NCBI GenBank assembly: GCA_009869945.1
Contig: WIXG01000157.1
Location: forward strand, 1 to 64,000
DNA length: 64,000 bases
Reading direction: 5' to 3'
Origin: Mesaphorura yosii
Lineage: Eukaryota > Arthropoda > Collembola > Poduromorpha > Tullbergiidae
Shown here: piece after piece, positions 13,501 to 24,527 of the stretch
Layout: each line of letters begins with the position of its first letter
Numbering within the stretch: position 1 is the first letter of the stretch
Program-made: the position numbers and the translations under genes
Notes under the pieces: model-generated
Told to the model about the DNA's origin: nothing
The model's database searches: none
Seen by the model: only the letters and a program-made list of their open reading frames with translations

Positions 13501-16500
13501 TTGGTCCAGCATTGTTAACAAACGAGATTTGCTACCAGGAGATGGCAAGTGCTCATAGATTCCGGCGAATAATTTGGCGATTTCGTAATGAATGCCATGC
13601 AATGGCTGAAATCTGTGAACATTGAATTCGAGTGGTCGGTTGCAAACATGCTAACTAGTGAGTAACGAGGTTTTGGGCCTTACTGAAACAAATTAAGAAA
13701 CCACGGGTTCTGAATTAATTCCATCAACAAGTCTTGTGATTCTTTCAAGGACGCTTCTACTGCGGGAGTACATTTCCTGATCTGCGAGATCATTGCCTAT
13801 TAGAAAATGAGAAAATGAATCCAAACTTGAAACGAATATTGCTTGCGAACACGAGAAAAAACAAGAAAAGAGCAGCTTACTTGCAGTATGACGAAAATTG
13901 ACACGAACTCCGCTCCAGACAAGGTCCATAAATGCGCCTTAAGCGCGGCCACAACAGAATTCATATTCTCTGGTGAAAATCCGATGTTAGTTTTCTGGCT
14001 TATCTCCTTCGAACTTCTGGTGGCCAAGAAATTTGAGGCCATGACACCGGCGTGTGTGAGAAGATAATTTGCCACTTGCGTCGAGTTCATTTCAGTTTCT
14101 TGAGTTTCATTTTGCTGGAGCATAAACTGTCTCTCGCGATACCACGATGGACGGTAGCCAGAATTCTTGAACGCGTGCATGTTATCGCTTGAAACAACCC
14201 AAATGAAGTTATGCTTTGGGTCATACGCCGCAGCCGGAACAAAATGTGTCCCGTGCTGCCCGTATGAGAGCAACGGGTAATTTGGGAGCTCCTCTTTTGT
14301 GTACGAGTAGTTGGCTGAGCATAGATCAATGATAATTTCAACACCCGACGTTTCGAAGGCTGAAAGAAAGTCGCTAGTCTGTACTCACGGAGCGAATAAG
14401 TTCGGACTTGGCGAATGCCTATTACTTGGCCTACATTTACGTGGATGCAGGGCTGAAATAGGACCAGGCAAGATGCTGGCGATGGTTGAAACTCCACTAG
14501 CTCCAGCCGCATGTGTGATAATGGCAGTTCCGGTTCCAGTAGAATTTGAACTCGCCGTCGTACTTCCACTTTCACTCTCAAATGAATTTGTCATTATAGT
14601 CAAGTCAGCGCCATTACAAAACATGTATGAGACCAGGAGTTGTTTCACTGTCAAGCCAAGAGTGGTATTCCAAGACTCGTACGGGTGGAACTTCCATTGG
14701 GTTCCGCCTAGATAGAATTCATGATTGGATGCAAGTACTTCGATTATGATCCGGAAAGGGAAGTAAATTCAGGACACCAGGACTCACTTGTAGCTTGTGT
14801 ATTGTTGCTTCTGCTAACGACTAGCTCCACCGTTTTTGTCATATGATTCGTGATCATAACACGAGATTGAAGCTGCAGCGTCGCATCTTCTTGCACCTTT
14901 TCAGGGAGCTGAAAGATGTCCACAAACACTTGGAGAATTGCTTTCTCTGACTCCGAGTGCGCCATTCCAGAATCGGCAGGCAGGCCGACTCGCACGAGAT
15001 AAAACAAATCACCGTCCGACGCAAATCCAACTGTCATACACGGAGCTTGCAAATCATCATTGCTGAGAATATTTAGCGTGGATTTGATGGTCAATGTCTC
15101 CAAGCAAATTCGATCAACAAAAGGAATCGGTCCATCCGCTTTAGTTGTACGAGTGGGAAGTTGGTCGTATTTCTCTGGCCTGCAACACAAATGCAGTCTC
15201 CAAATTAGATTTGATGGGTTCGAAGAAAAGGCAAGAGAATTGTGAACCTGGAAAGCAAGCAGTTGCGTCCGAACGCCAAGAATCCACCATCGAAAGTTTT
15301 ATTCCGGGCATAAATCCATCCTTGCAAAGTTCCATCGAATCCAGTGCCCATTTTGACCAGGCCCTTGCCTCTGCTTCCCGTCAGGAACAAGAACTGCTCG
15401 CCTACAGCAATTGAAGGATGTGCGACATCGGCTGGGCGACTCACGCTTCTTCGCCTCAAAGCAGGTGTTAGTGTTGACGATGGATTTTCAGGCTCAGCAT
15501 TGCCATGCACGTTGCTGGACGTATTGGGCCAAGGCGTTTTTCCGCATTCGGCCGGATTGAGTTGATCGTCGAATGGCCAGAGCTTGACACGTCGAGACTT
15601 CTGAACTCTGCACGGCTCGCCTCTTATTACGCTCAGTTTCTCTAACTTCTTGACAAACGACGCAACCGGCAGTTTCAGGGTCGGATCAACGTGACGACGA
15701 AACAGGCTGAATATTTTCAAAATGGACGACAACGTGCCACGAGCATAGGCTAATGCAACCAGTGAAGCTGGACCAATTGGCTGGAAACTTGGTCTTTTCG
15801 TGGCAATCCATTCACATAACAAATCCTCCAGCGTGTCCAGCGGTTCTGGGACGTCTTTTTGTAGACTCATCGGTGCGAAGTGCGAAATCATGTCCACGAT
15901 GAGCGTCATGGTGGACAGCGCGATTCCTTCGTCCTAAATACGATATTATCTAGTTATTCGTGTTATCTTCCGCGAAGTTCAACGCTTGGGCGGAATGCAG
16001 AGAATCAGGAGCACTTACCGCTGCCGCATGTGATTTCAGCAATGGCATCATGAGCAGCAAGCTCAACTTGGAACTTAAGTTGGCCGGATCCGCATCCGCG
16101 TCCGCATCTTCAGCGGATTCATGATCTTGTTCGATGGTTGAATTTCCTCCGACGCTTGCGTTGCTGTTGCGTCTACTGCCACTCAGCAACCTGCCACCTG
16201 TGTACTGCTGTAGTTCTGTCCCAAGTCGTTGCGATTTTGGCCGTGCTTTTCCGTACTTGTACAACCAGAGACCATGTAACAGTGACATTTGATACTCTTG
16301 AAGTGCGTTGACTCTTGCCAAGTTTCTCCTGCATAATTTCAAGATCTTTGAGCTTGCTTCTTCCTTATTCGCTAGGGTCAGCAAATCTTCAGGCTCGCAC
16401 TCCGTGAAACAAGAGGAGCCAGCAGCGCTTGATGGTTCAGAGGAATCCGATGATGATGGATGCTGACATGTTCCGTTGTTTGTAACAGTCTTTATACCGA

Positions 16501-16636
16501 ATTTATTAGGGACTAGGTCCATTGTTCGAAGGACGCCTTCTTGGAGGTAGATGGACTCTTCTGTGATGGGCTGCCAACGCTTGTAGTTGTCAAGTTCATG
16601 TAGTTCCGCCAAGGTAGTCCGATCCGCTGAGGTCAT
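229..16636 (-). CDS. HECTD4: HECTD4-like giant HECT E3 ubiquitin-protein ligase
   Basis: This giant HECT-family E3 should accept ubiquitin on a cysteine and pass it to substrates. I resolved 38 exons: 16019-16636, 15248-15933, 14788-15179, 14441-14707, 13881-14359, 13684-13796, 13023-13612, 12791-12942, 12462-12753, 11981-12389, 11756-11884, 10750-11670, 10513-10684, 9671-10450, 8287-9601, 7807-8224, 7404-7738, 6967-7330, 6752-6903, 6079-6698, 5861-6006, 5649-5784, 5453-5580, 5273-5381, 4880-5213, 4624-4802, 4169-4549, 3639-4106, 3188-3568, 2956-3126, 2710-2894, 2246-2637, 2013-2182, 1380-1934, 1147-1308, 955-1079, 680-878 and 229-615. They sum to 13,812 nt, exactly 4,604 codons. An in-frame TGA two codons upstream supports the ATG at 16636. 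The middle holds a SPRY domain and the C-terminus a HECT domain. The last exon (FWAVLESMSPQELKNFIKFA, then ETCLFLVRLPPYSS, ending DPLSG) is what I recall of HECTD4. The human protein is also over 4,000 aa. No break is seen. Confidence 0.88.
7520..8286 (-). other. HECTD4: SPRY domain inside the HECTD4-like protein
   Basis: At about residues 2435-2640, exons 16-17 encode a SPRY fold. It opens after GIKYCGDGAISIENPRG and runs through GMYFEVQI, AGCAIGFV, VGDKIGIGWEL and FVTVNGV. SPRY domains bind peptides or act as scaffolds. In this architecture the domain is expected to help choose substrates, which is inference. Confidence 0.72.
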
Positions 16637-17418
16637 TCTTCAGTTTCAGTTAATTTATGATTTACTAAATGAGGTAAAAAGATTTGCAATTATCTAAGAA
16701 ATGAGAAAAATAAAGCTGCGCGGGCAGTGTACGATTCTTTACTTTTAACAACTATGACATGCGCGTCAGTAGCTTTTGAATTCCGAAAAAGTATTCCGCA
16801 GAGTGGGAAGTTATGTTTGTATTGTTATAGTCTAAAATTGCATTTACATCAACTTGATTGACTCCACGGAAATCGCATCAATAGCCAGTGATTTTGATCA
16901 CTCTCGGATATGTCCTCAGAAAGCGACAAACGAAACAATGAAAGGGCATTTTCTGACTGACCAGCGAAGAAGCCTTTGTCGATTTGACAGAATCTCGCTG
17001 TTACGATGCAGGGAAAGGCTGCATAACTTACACAATATCTGACCATGCGTAGAGCGTGCAGTTGGTGGTGCTTAAAAGTAGTATTTGGCATCGAATGATG
17101 GATCACGTGCATAAAAGCTGTGGTAGTAAAACATTGCACTTGGTTTGGTGTTGGTTTTCGCGTTCATGTGCTGACAAATTGCGCAATTAGCATAGCATGT
17201 AAACAGAAGTTATCAATAATTGGTTATCTTCGTTTGCATCGCATTCTTGGACTTCGGACAGTGGCTTAAGTTTGATACAATAAGGTTTGCTAATTAAACT
17301 ATCAAACTATCATCTTCAGTAATTTCAACACTTTGGGCGCAAAGTTTTCAGTGACTTAAATTTTCTAGTCCTCCAAGTACTGCCACAATTTGGTCGAATT
17401 CTTCTCGCGCAGTGTAGT
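16637..17418. promoter_or_regulatory. Head-to-head upstream region of the HECTD4-like and RING genes
   Basis: About 0.8 kb separates the HECTD4-like ATG (minus) from the first AUG of the RING transcript (plus). A short intron in the RING 5' UTR is suggested at 17285-17368, with GTTTGC after AATAAG and TTTTCTAG before TCCTCC. Open frames here, such as 16849-17139 minus, show no recognisable protein. A bidirectional promoter is likely but no core element was identified. Confidence 0.45.
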
Positions 17419-17763
17419 ATGCCCAAGACCGAAGACGGACTCGAGATCCAGATTGCTTCACAGTCTTGCTCAGTTCAAGCCTGGCTTAATTTTAACCAGT
17501 TCATAAAAGGAGTTGCTACTAAGATTTCAGTGTTTCGGTAAGAATACGTCAAACTTTGAATATCATACTGATCAATTGGTTGATGCTAACCGTGATATTG
17601 GTTTGTAGTGCAATTTAGAGGGTCAAATTCGTCAGATTGGAATCTCAACAGTGACCGTGGTTTTACTTATTCATCAATTGCTACTCGTCCTAGATCTCGA
17701 GTTCAGTTCAACCAGAGAAGCACGTGGAAGTCTCAAGTCCAACTACCAACCTTCATTTCATGA
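17419..17763 (+). CDS. 87-codon upstream ORF in the RING-finger transcript
   Basis: The first AUG of the inferred transcript (17419) opens a frame over two exons, 17419-17537 and 17619-17763, across an 81-nt intron (donor GTAAGA, acceptor TTTAG). The predicted 87-aa peptide begins MPKTEDGLEIQIAS and ends QLPTFIS. I do not recognise it. Its TGA (17761-17763) overlaps the RING start codon (17760-17762) as ATGA. It could be a regulatory uORF, the first cistron of a dicistronic mRNA, or the real N-terminus if another splice joins the frames. If the acceptor at 17607-17608 is used instead, the frame closes within four codons. Confidence 0.35.
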
Positions 17764-18203
17764 TGTCTTCTATGGTGGCAAAAATGCTATTCACGGTAAT
17801 GACCGTCGCTATCACTGGTATAGCCGCTTATTTCTTGAGCACCCAAACTCAGAGGAATGAACCACACGGGTATGACGCTGCAAGACGCCGAAGACGATCT
17901 TCAACACCAGAGCGCAACAATGGATGGTATGGACCAGCGGAGGAGGACGATGACATTATCGAATGCATAGAGTCAGCACATTCAACTAGTGCTGAAGAAA
18001 GCAACCGAAGCAGCACCAGCTCTTGTTCAATTTGTCTGGAGAAGTACGAAGACATCAGGCGAAAGGGATTAGATATCCATTCAACTTTATGTGGCCATAT
18101 TTTCTGTGAAATTTGCATTCGCCGAGCAACTCGCCGAAATCCAATGTGTCCTCAGTGTCGGAAGCCATGTCCTCCTGGTTCTACACACGCAATTTACATT
18201 TAA
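17760..18203 (+). CDS. Small membrane-anchored RING-finger protein with RNF4-type RING
   Basis: A 147-aa protein is read from ATG 17760 to TAA 18201. Residues of about 8-27 form a hydrophobic segment (MLFTVMTVAITGIAAYFLS) that could anchor it as a signal anchor. A basic and acidic linker follows. The C-terminal 60 residues form a C3HC4 RING: CSIC, a spacer, C at STLC, GH, FCEIC and CPQC. The chain ends HAIYI, close to the HPIYI end of RNF4, so the RING resembles the SUMO-targeted ligase type. No clear SUMO-interacting motif is seen, though an acidic DDDIIECIE stretch is suggestive. E3 activity is inferred. It runs head to head with the HECTD4-like gene and converges on myosin VI. A second ATG follows at once (17763). 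Confidence 0.72.
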   Translation: MMSSMVAKMLFTVMTVAITGIAAYFLSTQTQRNEPHGYDAARRRRRSSTPERNNGWYGPAEEDDDIIECIESAHSTSAEESNRSSTSSCSICLEKYEDIRRKGLDIHSTLCGHIFCEICIRRATRRNPMCPQCRKPCPPGSTHAIYI

Positions 18204-18451
18204 AATGGATGCAGGATATTCATATAGACTGATACGCCATAAGCACAAGGCCTCGCTTTTAGATGTTAAGGAATCAAAGCATCTCTTCTGCAATATTATA
18301 GTTAAGGACGTAAATAATTAGAACTGCCTGTAAGAAGAGTGAGAGCGAGAGCAATAACGATCTGTACTTATGCAAGTGATAAATTAACTGTAGGAATTTA
18401 TGCTGATAAACTGTGTAAAGTGTAACTCATGAATTGTACCTGTAAGGCCTG

Positions 18452-18457
18452 AATAAA
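18452..18457 (+). terminator. Polyadenylation signal of the RING gene
   Basis: A canonical AATAAA lies about 250 nt after the RING stop codon. No other gene on this strand is near. Confidence 0.6.
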
Positions 18458-18488
18458 TAGCGCCTAAGCTTCAATGTCAACTTACGTG

Positions 18489-18511
18489 TTTATTATTTCC
18501 TCGTTTTTATT
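18489..18511 (-). terminator. Polyadenylation signals of myosin VI
   Basis: Two minus-strand AATAAA hexamers (18489-18494 and 18506-18511) lie 115-140 nt beyond the myosin VI stop codon. They are only about 30-55 nt from the RING gene's signal on the other strand, so the two mRNAs probably overlap or abut tail to tail. Confidence 0.55.
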
Positions 18512-18626
18512 TGTCATGATGCGAGAGTCACAAACTAAACAGAAATTAGCTAGAAATTCATGAAATCCTAACCCCAAGTAATTTCAATTCGATATCGAAG
18601 CTAAATACTCGTATTTTAAAAAAGGA

Positions 18627-21600
18627 TCAAATTAGATTGCCGACGTTTCGCTCAGGTCGTTCCGTAGGCTTCATATATGGCTCGCCACCATTTTTGTCCC
18701 ACTCCTTCTCGAAGTCGTATTCTAGAATTTCAGCACCACGTTTCCTGGTTAAACCCGTTTCGCTCAACTTCAGCTCACACATATTCATGTCGTCCCGACC
18801 AGCAACCATTAACACAGCGGATTTTCCCGGATGAACTTCCATTTGCCTAGGTTACACAAAACAAGTACGTTAAACTCCAATTACTGGATTTGCTGTATGA
18901 ATTTGGATTTCTATTGTTCTCTCTTGCTAACCTTGCAATGTACTGTCCATCGAAGTGAGCATACCACAAGCCTTTGTTCTGTCCATCTTTCGTGAATGGA
19001 ATTCTGAAATATCTTTGCTGATTGACGCCGTTTGCGGGCGGTGTCGGAGACGGCGTTTGATTGTGGCTTTGCTGGTGCTGATAAATTGACTTTGGCGCCC
19101 GTTCCTCCAATTCAGTCACTCCGTTTTTACCTCCGCGGTTCTTTGCCTTCCAGGCGTGGTACACTTTGAGACGACGGTGGAATTCCTCCCTAACAATGCA
19201 CGATTCTGATCAAAACTTGACCGAATTCCGCCTAAACAATAAAAATATACGCTTGTGCCAATTGCGAACCTGCAAGCCTCAAGCAACTCGACATCGCACG
19301 AAGTGTTGATTGTGTCACGCAAATCAGAATACTTCCATCCGCTCAAATCATGTTTCTTGTTAGCGCGATTAGCAAGAATGTAGTTAGATCTCTTCAGCTG
19401 CATGTCTTGAACATCAACTGTGACATTGGATGATTCCTGTGCCAGTCGGAATGCCAGTTCGGTGTCCCGTCTGTCTTGTTCTGCTGCTGCGTCTGCGAAT
19501 CTGGCCATGACAGTATCTTCGACCACTGGAATTTTACCGTTGACATTTTGCTGCTTCTGTTGAGCTGCCTCTCGTCTAGCGGCTTCCTCAGCTTCTTTCT
19601 TTCGCCGAGTTTCAATTTCCGCTTTTCTGTAAAGGCATTAAGAAAAGGTCGTGACGTTATACTCACTTAGCTGGTTAATATTTTGGCACTAACTGTTTCT
19701 TGTGTTCCTCTTCCTCCAGCTTCTTGCGCTCTTGCTCTTCTCTTTCTCGCTTTTGTCTCTCCATTTCCTCCCGTACTTTTCGTGCTTTCTCCTTCTCCTC
19801 AGCGTCCTTCTCCGCATCAACCCGCTGACTGAGGGTTTTGATCAGGCCCTCGCATTTTACGAGCAGTTCTCGGTACAGCTTCTCAATGTCCTTCTCCTGC
19901 ATTCGCTCGTTCGTCTGATAACAAAACAATTCCACTTGAAAGCATGGATGATATCTCAATGATGGTTGTCAAACTCACTTTGATAATAATGACAGCCTGG
20001 TTGAGGTCGCTTTGCAGGCTCTGAACTTCCTTCTGACTGACCTCCCGGTCCTTCTTCAGTTTTTGGACCGTCTGTCCCATGGCGGTGATTTGCGTGCCAA
20101 GTTTCTTGACCTTCACAATGCCTTGATATCTTGGCCTATGTCGCTTCCGTGCAAAGTGCATTCTGACAGTCTTCTGAATAATCACGAGGTTCTCACGCCG
20201 GTACTTGATCTTGTTTTTCACTAAATAGCAATAAGTTTAAGCTCAGTCAGGAAGTTGCCTTAAGTCTGAAAAATAATAGGACCATTACATTTAATTGCAG
20301 ACAGAGCACAGAATTGCGCCTTCTTCCATTTAGACTGCACAATCCACTTCGTGACAGTTGAAACCATTTGAATCAACGACTCTGGATCGTTTCTCATCAG
20401 TTGATCGAATTCCTTGAACTTTCCGGGGCGGAAGAAAACTCTCGTAAGACCAAACTTGAAATCATCCTCAGACAGTCCCAGAGCCTTGAACAAGGCACGG
20501 CAAAAGAATCTTGGATCCAACGAAGATAAGCGAGGTGGCAAGAGTGCTTTGTACGTGGCATACAAAGAGGAGAAATGAACCCTCGATGGAAAGCCCTGTA
20601 ATGTGGACAAGTAATAATGAAATCAGCCGACAATTCAATCTGTACAAACTTAACACAAACTTACCTTTTGCATTAATTCGAGTACTGAAGTCATTCCAGC
20701 AGATTGCAGCTGCGACAGAATTTGCCCGCCTTCAAACTCGTTAGGCACCATTTTTGCATTGGGCTTTATGCATCTTATGAAGCTGGTTCCAGTTCCTCGT
20801 AACTTTTCCAGCAAGTCGATCAGTTGAGATCTGAACTTGGATCCGACGCTTTCGTGAGTGAGTTTTCCTCTCTGCTGCTGCGGTGGTGGTTGAACAAAGA
20901 CGCTGTTATTCGATGATCCCGTTGTCGCCAATGCAAAGAGTCCTTGCAAGAATGTGTTCTTGGATTCCTGGACTAAGCCTTCGAGTGATGCATGAAGAGC
21001 GTCATTGTTTTTCTCAATAAATTGCACCTGGAGAGATTTTCAACATTTCTTGTTCGACTTCACCAGTAAAATGTTAATAACATTTGAAGCAGAAAATATT
21101 TACCGTGTTGTAACAAACTGCCCCGGCAAAATGTCGGATGAGAAATCCTTCTTCGTCTCCGATTTCGCGATGCTCCTTAATTTTAGATTTCCTCGGCAGG
21201 GCAAGTCGGAAGTGCGTTGGAAATGTTTTGTGTACTTCGGAGGTGAAATGTGCCGCACTTGGCTTGGGGAGCTTGGATTCTTCATCTAGCAGAGACAGAA
21301 TTCCATTCTTGGGCGACTCAATCAAGTCGATGCAATCCGTATTGTCAATAAACTCGATGCGTCCAACACCAAGACCCTCTCGTTCGTACAGGTTTTGTTC
21401 GTCACTTAAAACCCTTTCATTGAAGAATTGCTGCAGTTTCTCATTGCAGTAGTTGATACAAAATTGTTCTGAAATTAGATAAAAAAGTGAGTACACGAAG
21501 CTCCACGCTGATTGCGTCCCAAATTAAGATGAAATACTCACCGAATGAATTCAACGTAAAGAATTCAAAACCTGCGATGTCAAGAACGCCGATGTACGTG

Positions 21601-24527
21601 ACCGAATCCTTCAATGGAATGGACTGATTAATTCTGTATACGATGTAGTCAAACAATTTCGAGTACATCGCTTTCGCCAGCGCATTTCTTGCGCTACTTG
21701 CTTCGTGCACTTTCAAAGGGACCATGATGACAGTCCCCTTTGAGCCGCCCTTAGCGGTCTGCATTGCCCTGAAAGTCAAGCTTCTTCGCAAGTCGTCGGG
21801 ATCCACGCCCATGAGCCCCGACGCGATTTGCAGAGCCGTCTCAGCTTGGTCTGTGACGCGACATCCTCCGCGCTGGTCATCCGGATCATCTTCAAAGCCA
21901 ACATTTCCCAAATGCAAGACAGCTGACACAACTGTATAAATGGCCCGTCTTTCAGCCTCGGACAGTCCGTGACTGGACAACGCCCCGTCCATGACTCCAA
22001 AACCTCTCGCATCGTCAACAATTGGATCTTTGAGTGTTCCCTGAGTTCCAAAGAATTGCCTACAGCCTTGGCGCAGGTAATAAAAGTTGTCGATACTCAA
22101 TTTGTCCAATTTCAAGGCTTGCTTGAGTTGGCTCGGTGCGCCGGCAAGGAGTTGGTAGAAAATGTGGTAATTTCTCTCTTCAGGAGATTGAGTGCAAATC
22201 CTGGAAATTGAAACAGAGAAAGGTTATGATGGAATCTTGAAATGAGCCGGATGCCGTTTTTAATAATTTGTAATTCATCAGATCAACACGAACTCTTTCA
22301 GGTAATGTCGGAAAGCGATTCCTTCATACATGTAAGCGGCTTATGATTTTAACTTGTCGAATTAATACAAGCTAGAATTAAAACAGTCAAGCAGTCGCAA
22401 ATCTAAAACAAAGTAGACCTGAACGTGAACTGCAGGCGCAAATTGAAGCAGCAACCCGCATAAACAATACAACATCAAGTAGGCAATGCAATCAATGAAC
22501 ACAGTCGTACGCAGTCACACATGCAGGCGAACGACGAACACCTCCCAACGAACAAAACGCTCATCACAGCAGACGGATAGTCGAAGAGTTGCACCTCACC
22601 AAAGAGAGAGCACATTTCTCCGGTTCCGTCATGCGGCGATTGTACGAGGCAAAAAGAGACTCACATTCTTCTCCTCAGCCAACTATTCAGTTTGCTCTGG
22701 CTGAGGAGAGAAGCGTTCTCGCATATACAATCTCCTGTGATTGGGGAATTGTAAGAGGTGGATATTTCTGTACAGGCTACCTACTTTTTGCATGCTTTCA
22801 ACATTGCAAGAATTCCTCACAGTTCTCGCATTCCACAGACTTCGATTATTCACAATTCGTTCGCAAGAGAGCACGGCTCAGATGTACAGCCTACCAGAGT
22901 CTGAACAGGCTTGCATGCAAAGCTGGGGCGCAGTGTATTTGCGAAAAGTGTGTACGTACGGGATTTTGCACGGTGGTTGGTGGTTTGGCATTTGGCCTGA
23001 ACATGTGCCTGTGCTCTTTTGCAAAACCACCTTCACTTTACCATTGTAATTTGCCAGCCTTGCCATTCAATCTTTGTCTACTCACAGTCGCACCAAATCA
23101 AAGCAAAACAACGAAGCGTTGTTATTGTTAGCCATTATACAATGTAAGCTGATTAATTACGGTTCACAGCAAAAACTGTAGCAAATTATTCTTTAAAATA
23201 CATGGTTGTCAAATGTCACGTTACCGTCGCCATTTTTGAAGGATGTCAAGCATGAAACCTCCCTACTGGTTTCGTGAATTCATTTTCTGAGTTTAGAGTT
23301 GTAAAGAAATGCTCACCTTGACTTCTCGAGAAGGTAATGCGAAATGTAGCCACCAGTGACTTTATGATTCTTCTCAAAGTGGATTTCGATGAATTTGCCA
23401 AATCTCGACGAATTGTTGTTTCGTGTCGTCTTTGCATTTCCGAATGATTCCATCACCGGGTTTGCTGCAGCACGGGAAGAGAGAGGTGCAACTTTTAATT
23501 TCTTGTGTGTTCTTATGAATGAAGTTTAAACTCGCCCTCAACGGCGATAACCGATTCTTATTCTCCAGCAGAGATTTTAAATACGCTTCAATTGTATGCA
23601 TCAATTATTGTTTACTTACCGTCAAGAATCTTTTGCTCAATTGTTCCAGCGGATGATCCCCACGATCCGCACAAGTATCTCAAGATGTATTTAGTGCTCT
23701 CAGTCTTTCCACTTCCTGTTTTAAAAAATTATCCTACAATTAACCCGCCGGCACATTTAAGTGTTCTGGCGACGACTATGACCACGGTACGGCTGGGATT
23801 ACCTGACTCTCCGCTGACGATGACGGACTGAGATTGCTTAGTAACTTTCATATCACGAAATGCCTTATCACCTGAAAAGGGAGTACGATTTAGACAAAGT
23901 TGTGGCTGCATTTCACTGGATGGAATCTCACCGATAGCAAAAACGTGGGGTGGAAGCGTTCCAAGCGACTTTCCTTGATACCGCTTGATTGTCTCTCCAG
24001 AGTAAAGTCCTTTCAATTCCACGTACGGATTTATCGCAATCAACATGTTGGCAATGTACGTCTAAGGTAGACAAGTCGTAAATCATAAGGCAATGACTAC
24101 TCAAGATTTTCTGTGAGCATCTTTTGAAATGAAGTCTTACATAGATTTGGCTTCGACTGTATCGAAGCCGAACGTTATGAAGCAACGTCGCTTCGTTGAG
24201 GTACATGAGTGAGCAATTGTCATCGTAATCATCGGTGGAATTGTCCTCTGCCGGATACACGTAATCGTACGGAATCTCAATGGAATTGTTCCCTCGGCCG
24301 CTCCCAGACTTCCGCCCATAACTCTGCTGGCTCTTCGATGACTCAACTGGCTGCACGGTGACCTTGTCCACTCCAAGATCGACGATTTCACCGCGAACAA
24401 AGCCCTCCTTTGGATCCGCCAACCAAACTTCGGAAGACATTAATAAAAGATGGCTTTGAATCATGTTTTGCTTTTGGGGCCCATTTCTGGCGTTGTGGTT
24501 ATGACTTGAACTTGAATTTTTCGACAT
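18627..24527 (-). CDS. MYO6: Unconventional myosin VI heavy chain
   Basis: Myosin VI is the minus-end-directed actin motor of endocytosis, Golgi and cell junctions. Fourteen exons (24141-24527, 23932-24061, 23803-23871, 23620-23715, 23317-23464, 21542-22200, 21104-21468, 20665-21027, 20289-20595, 19979-20220, 19694-19914, 19270-19626, 18932-19189, 18627-18846) join to 3,822 nt, or 1,273 aa. Human MYO6 is about 1,290. Visible in order are P-loop GESGSGKT (near 192), switch [11 protein letters not shown], switch [25 protein letters not shown], the myosin VI neck with [17 protein letters not shown], a charged single-helix stretch (near 930-1000), and the cargo domain with [24 protein letters not shown] and [11 protein letters not shown]. 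The human WWY cargo site reads LWY here. The start at 24527 gives about 29 extra residues. The internal Met at 24440 ([14 protein letters not shown]) matches the usual start. Confidence 0.95.
22201..23316 (-). other. MYO6: 1.1-kb intron of myosin VI
   Basis: This intron separates EKSR/ICTQ in the motor domain and is more than ten times longer than most introns of the gene. Donor GTGAGC (23316) and acceptor TTTCCAG (22201) are clear, and the split Arg codon confirms the join. A 180-codon plus-strand ORF (22589-23131) inside it has no recognisable product. The intron may hold an enhancer or nested element, but I see no repeat ends. Confidence 0.7.

Noticed and set aside
16849-17139. 96-codon minus ORF as an extra first exon of the HECTD4-like gene
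   Set aside because: The ATG at 16636 already has an in-frame upstream stop, and no donor joins this ORF to it.
22589-23131. 180-codon plus-strand ORF inside the myosin VI intron
   Set aside because: No recognisable domain, no clear promoter or splice context, and one ORF this long is about what chance gives in 64 kb over six frames.
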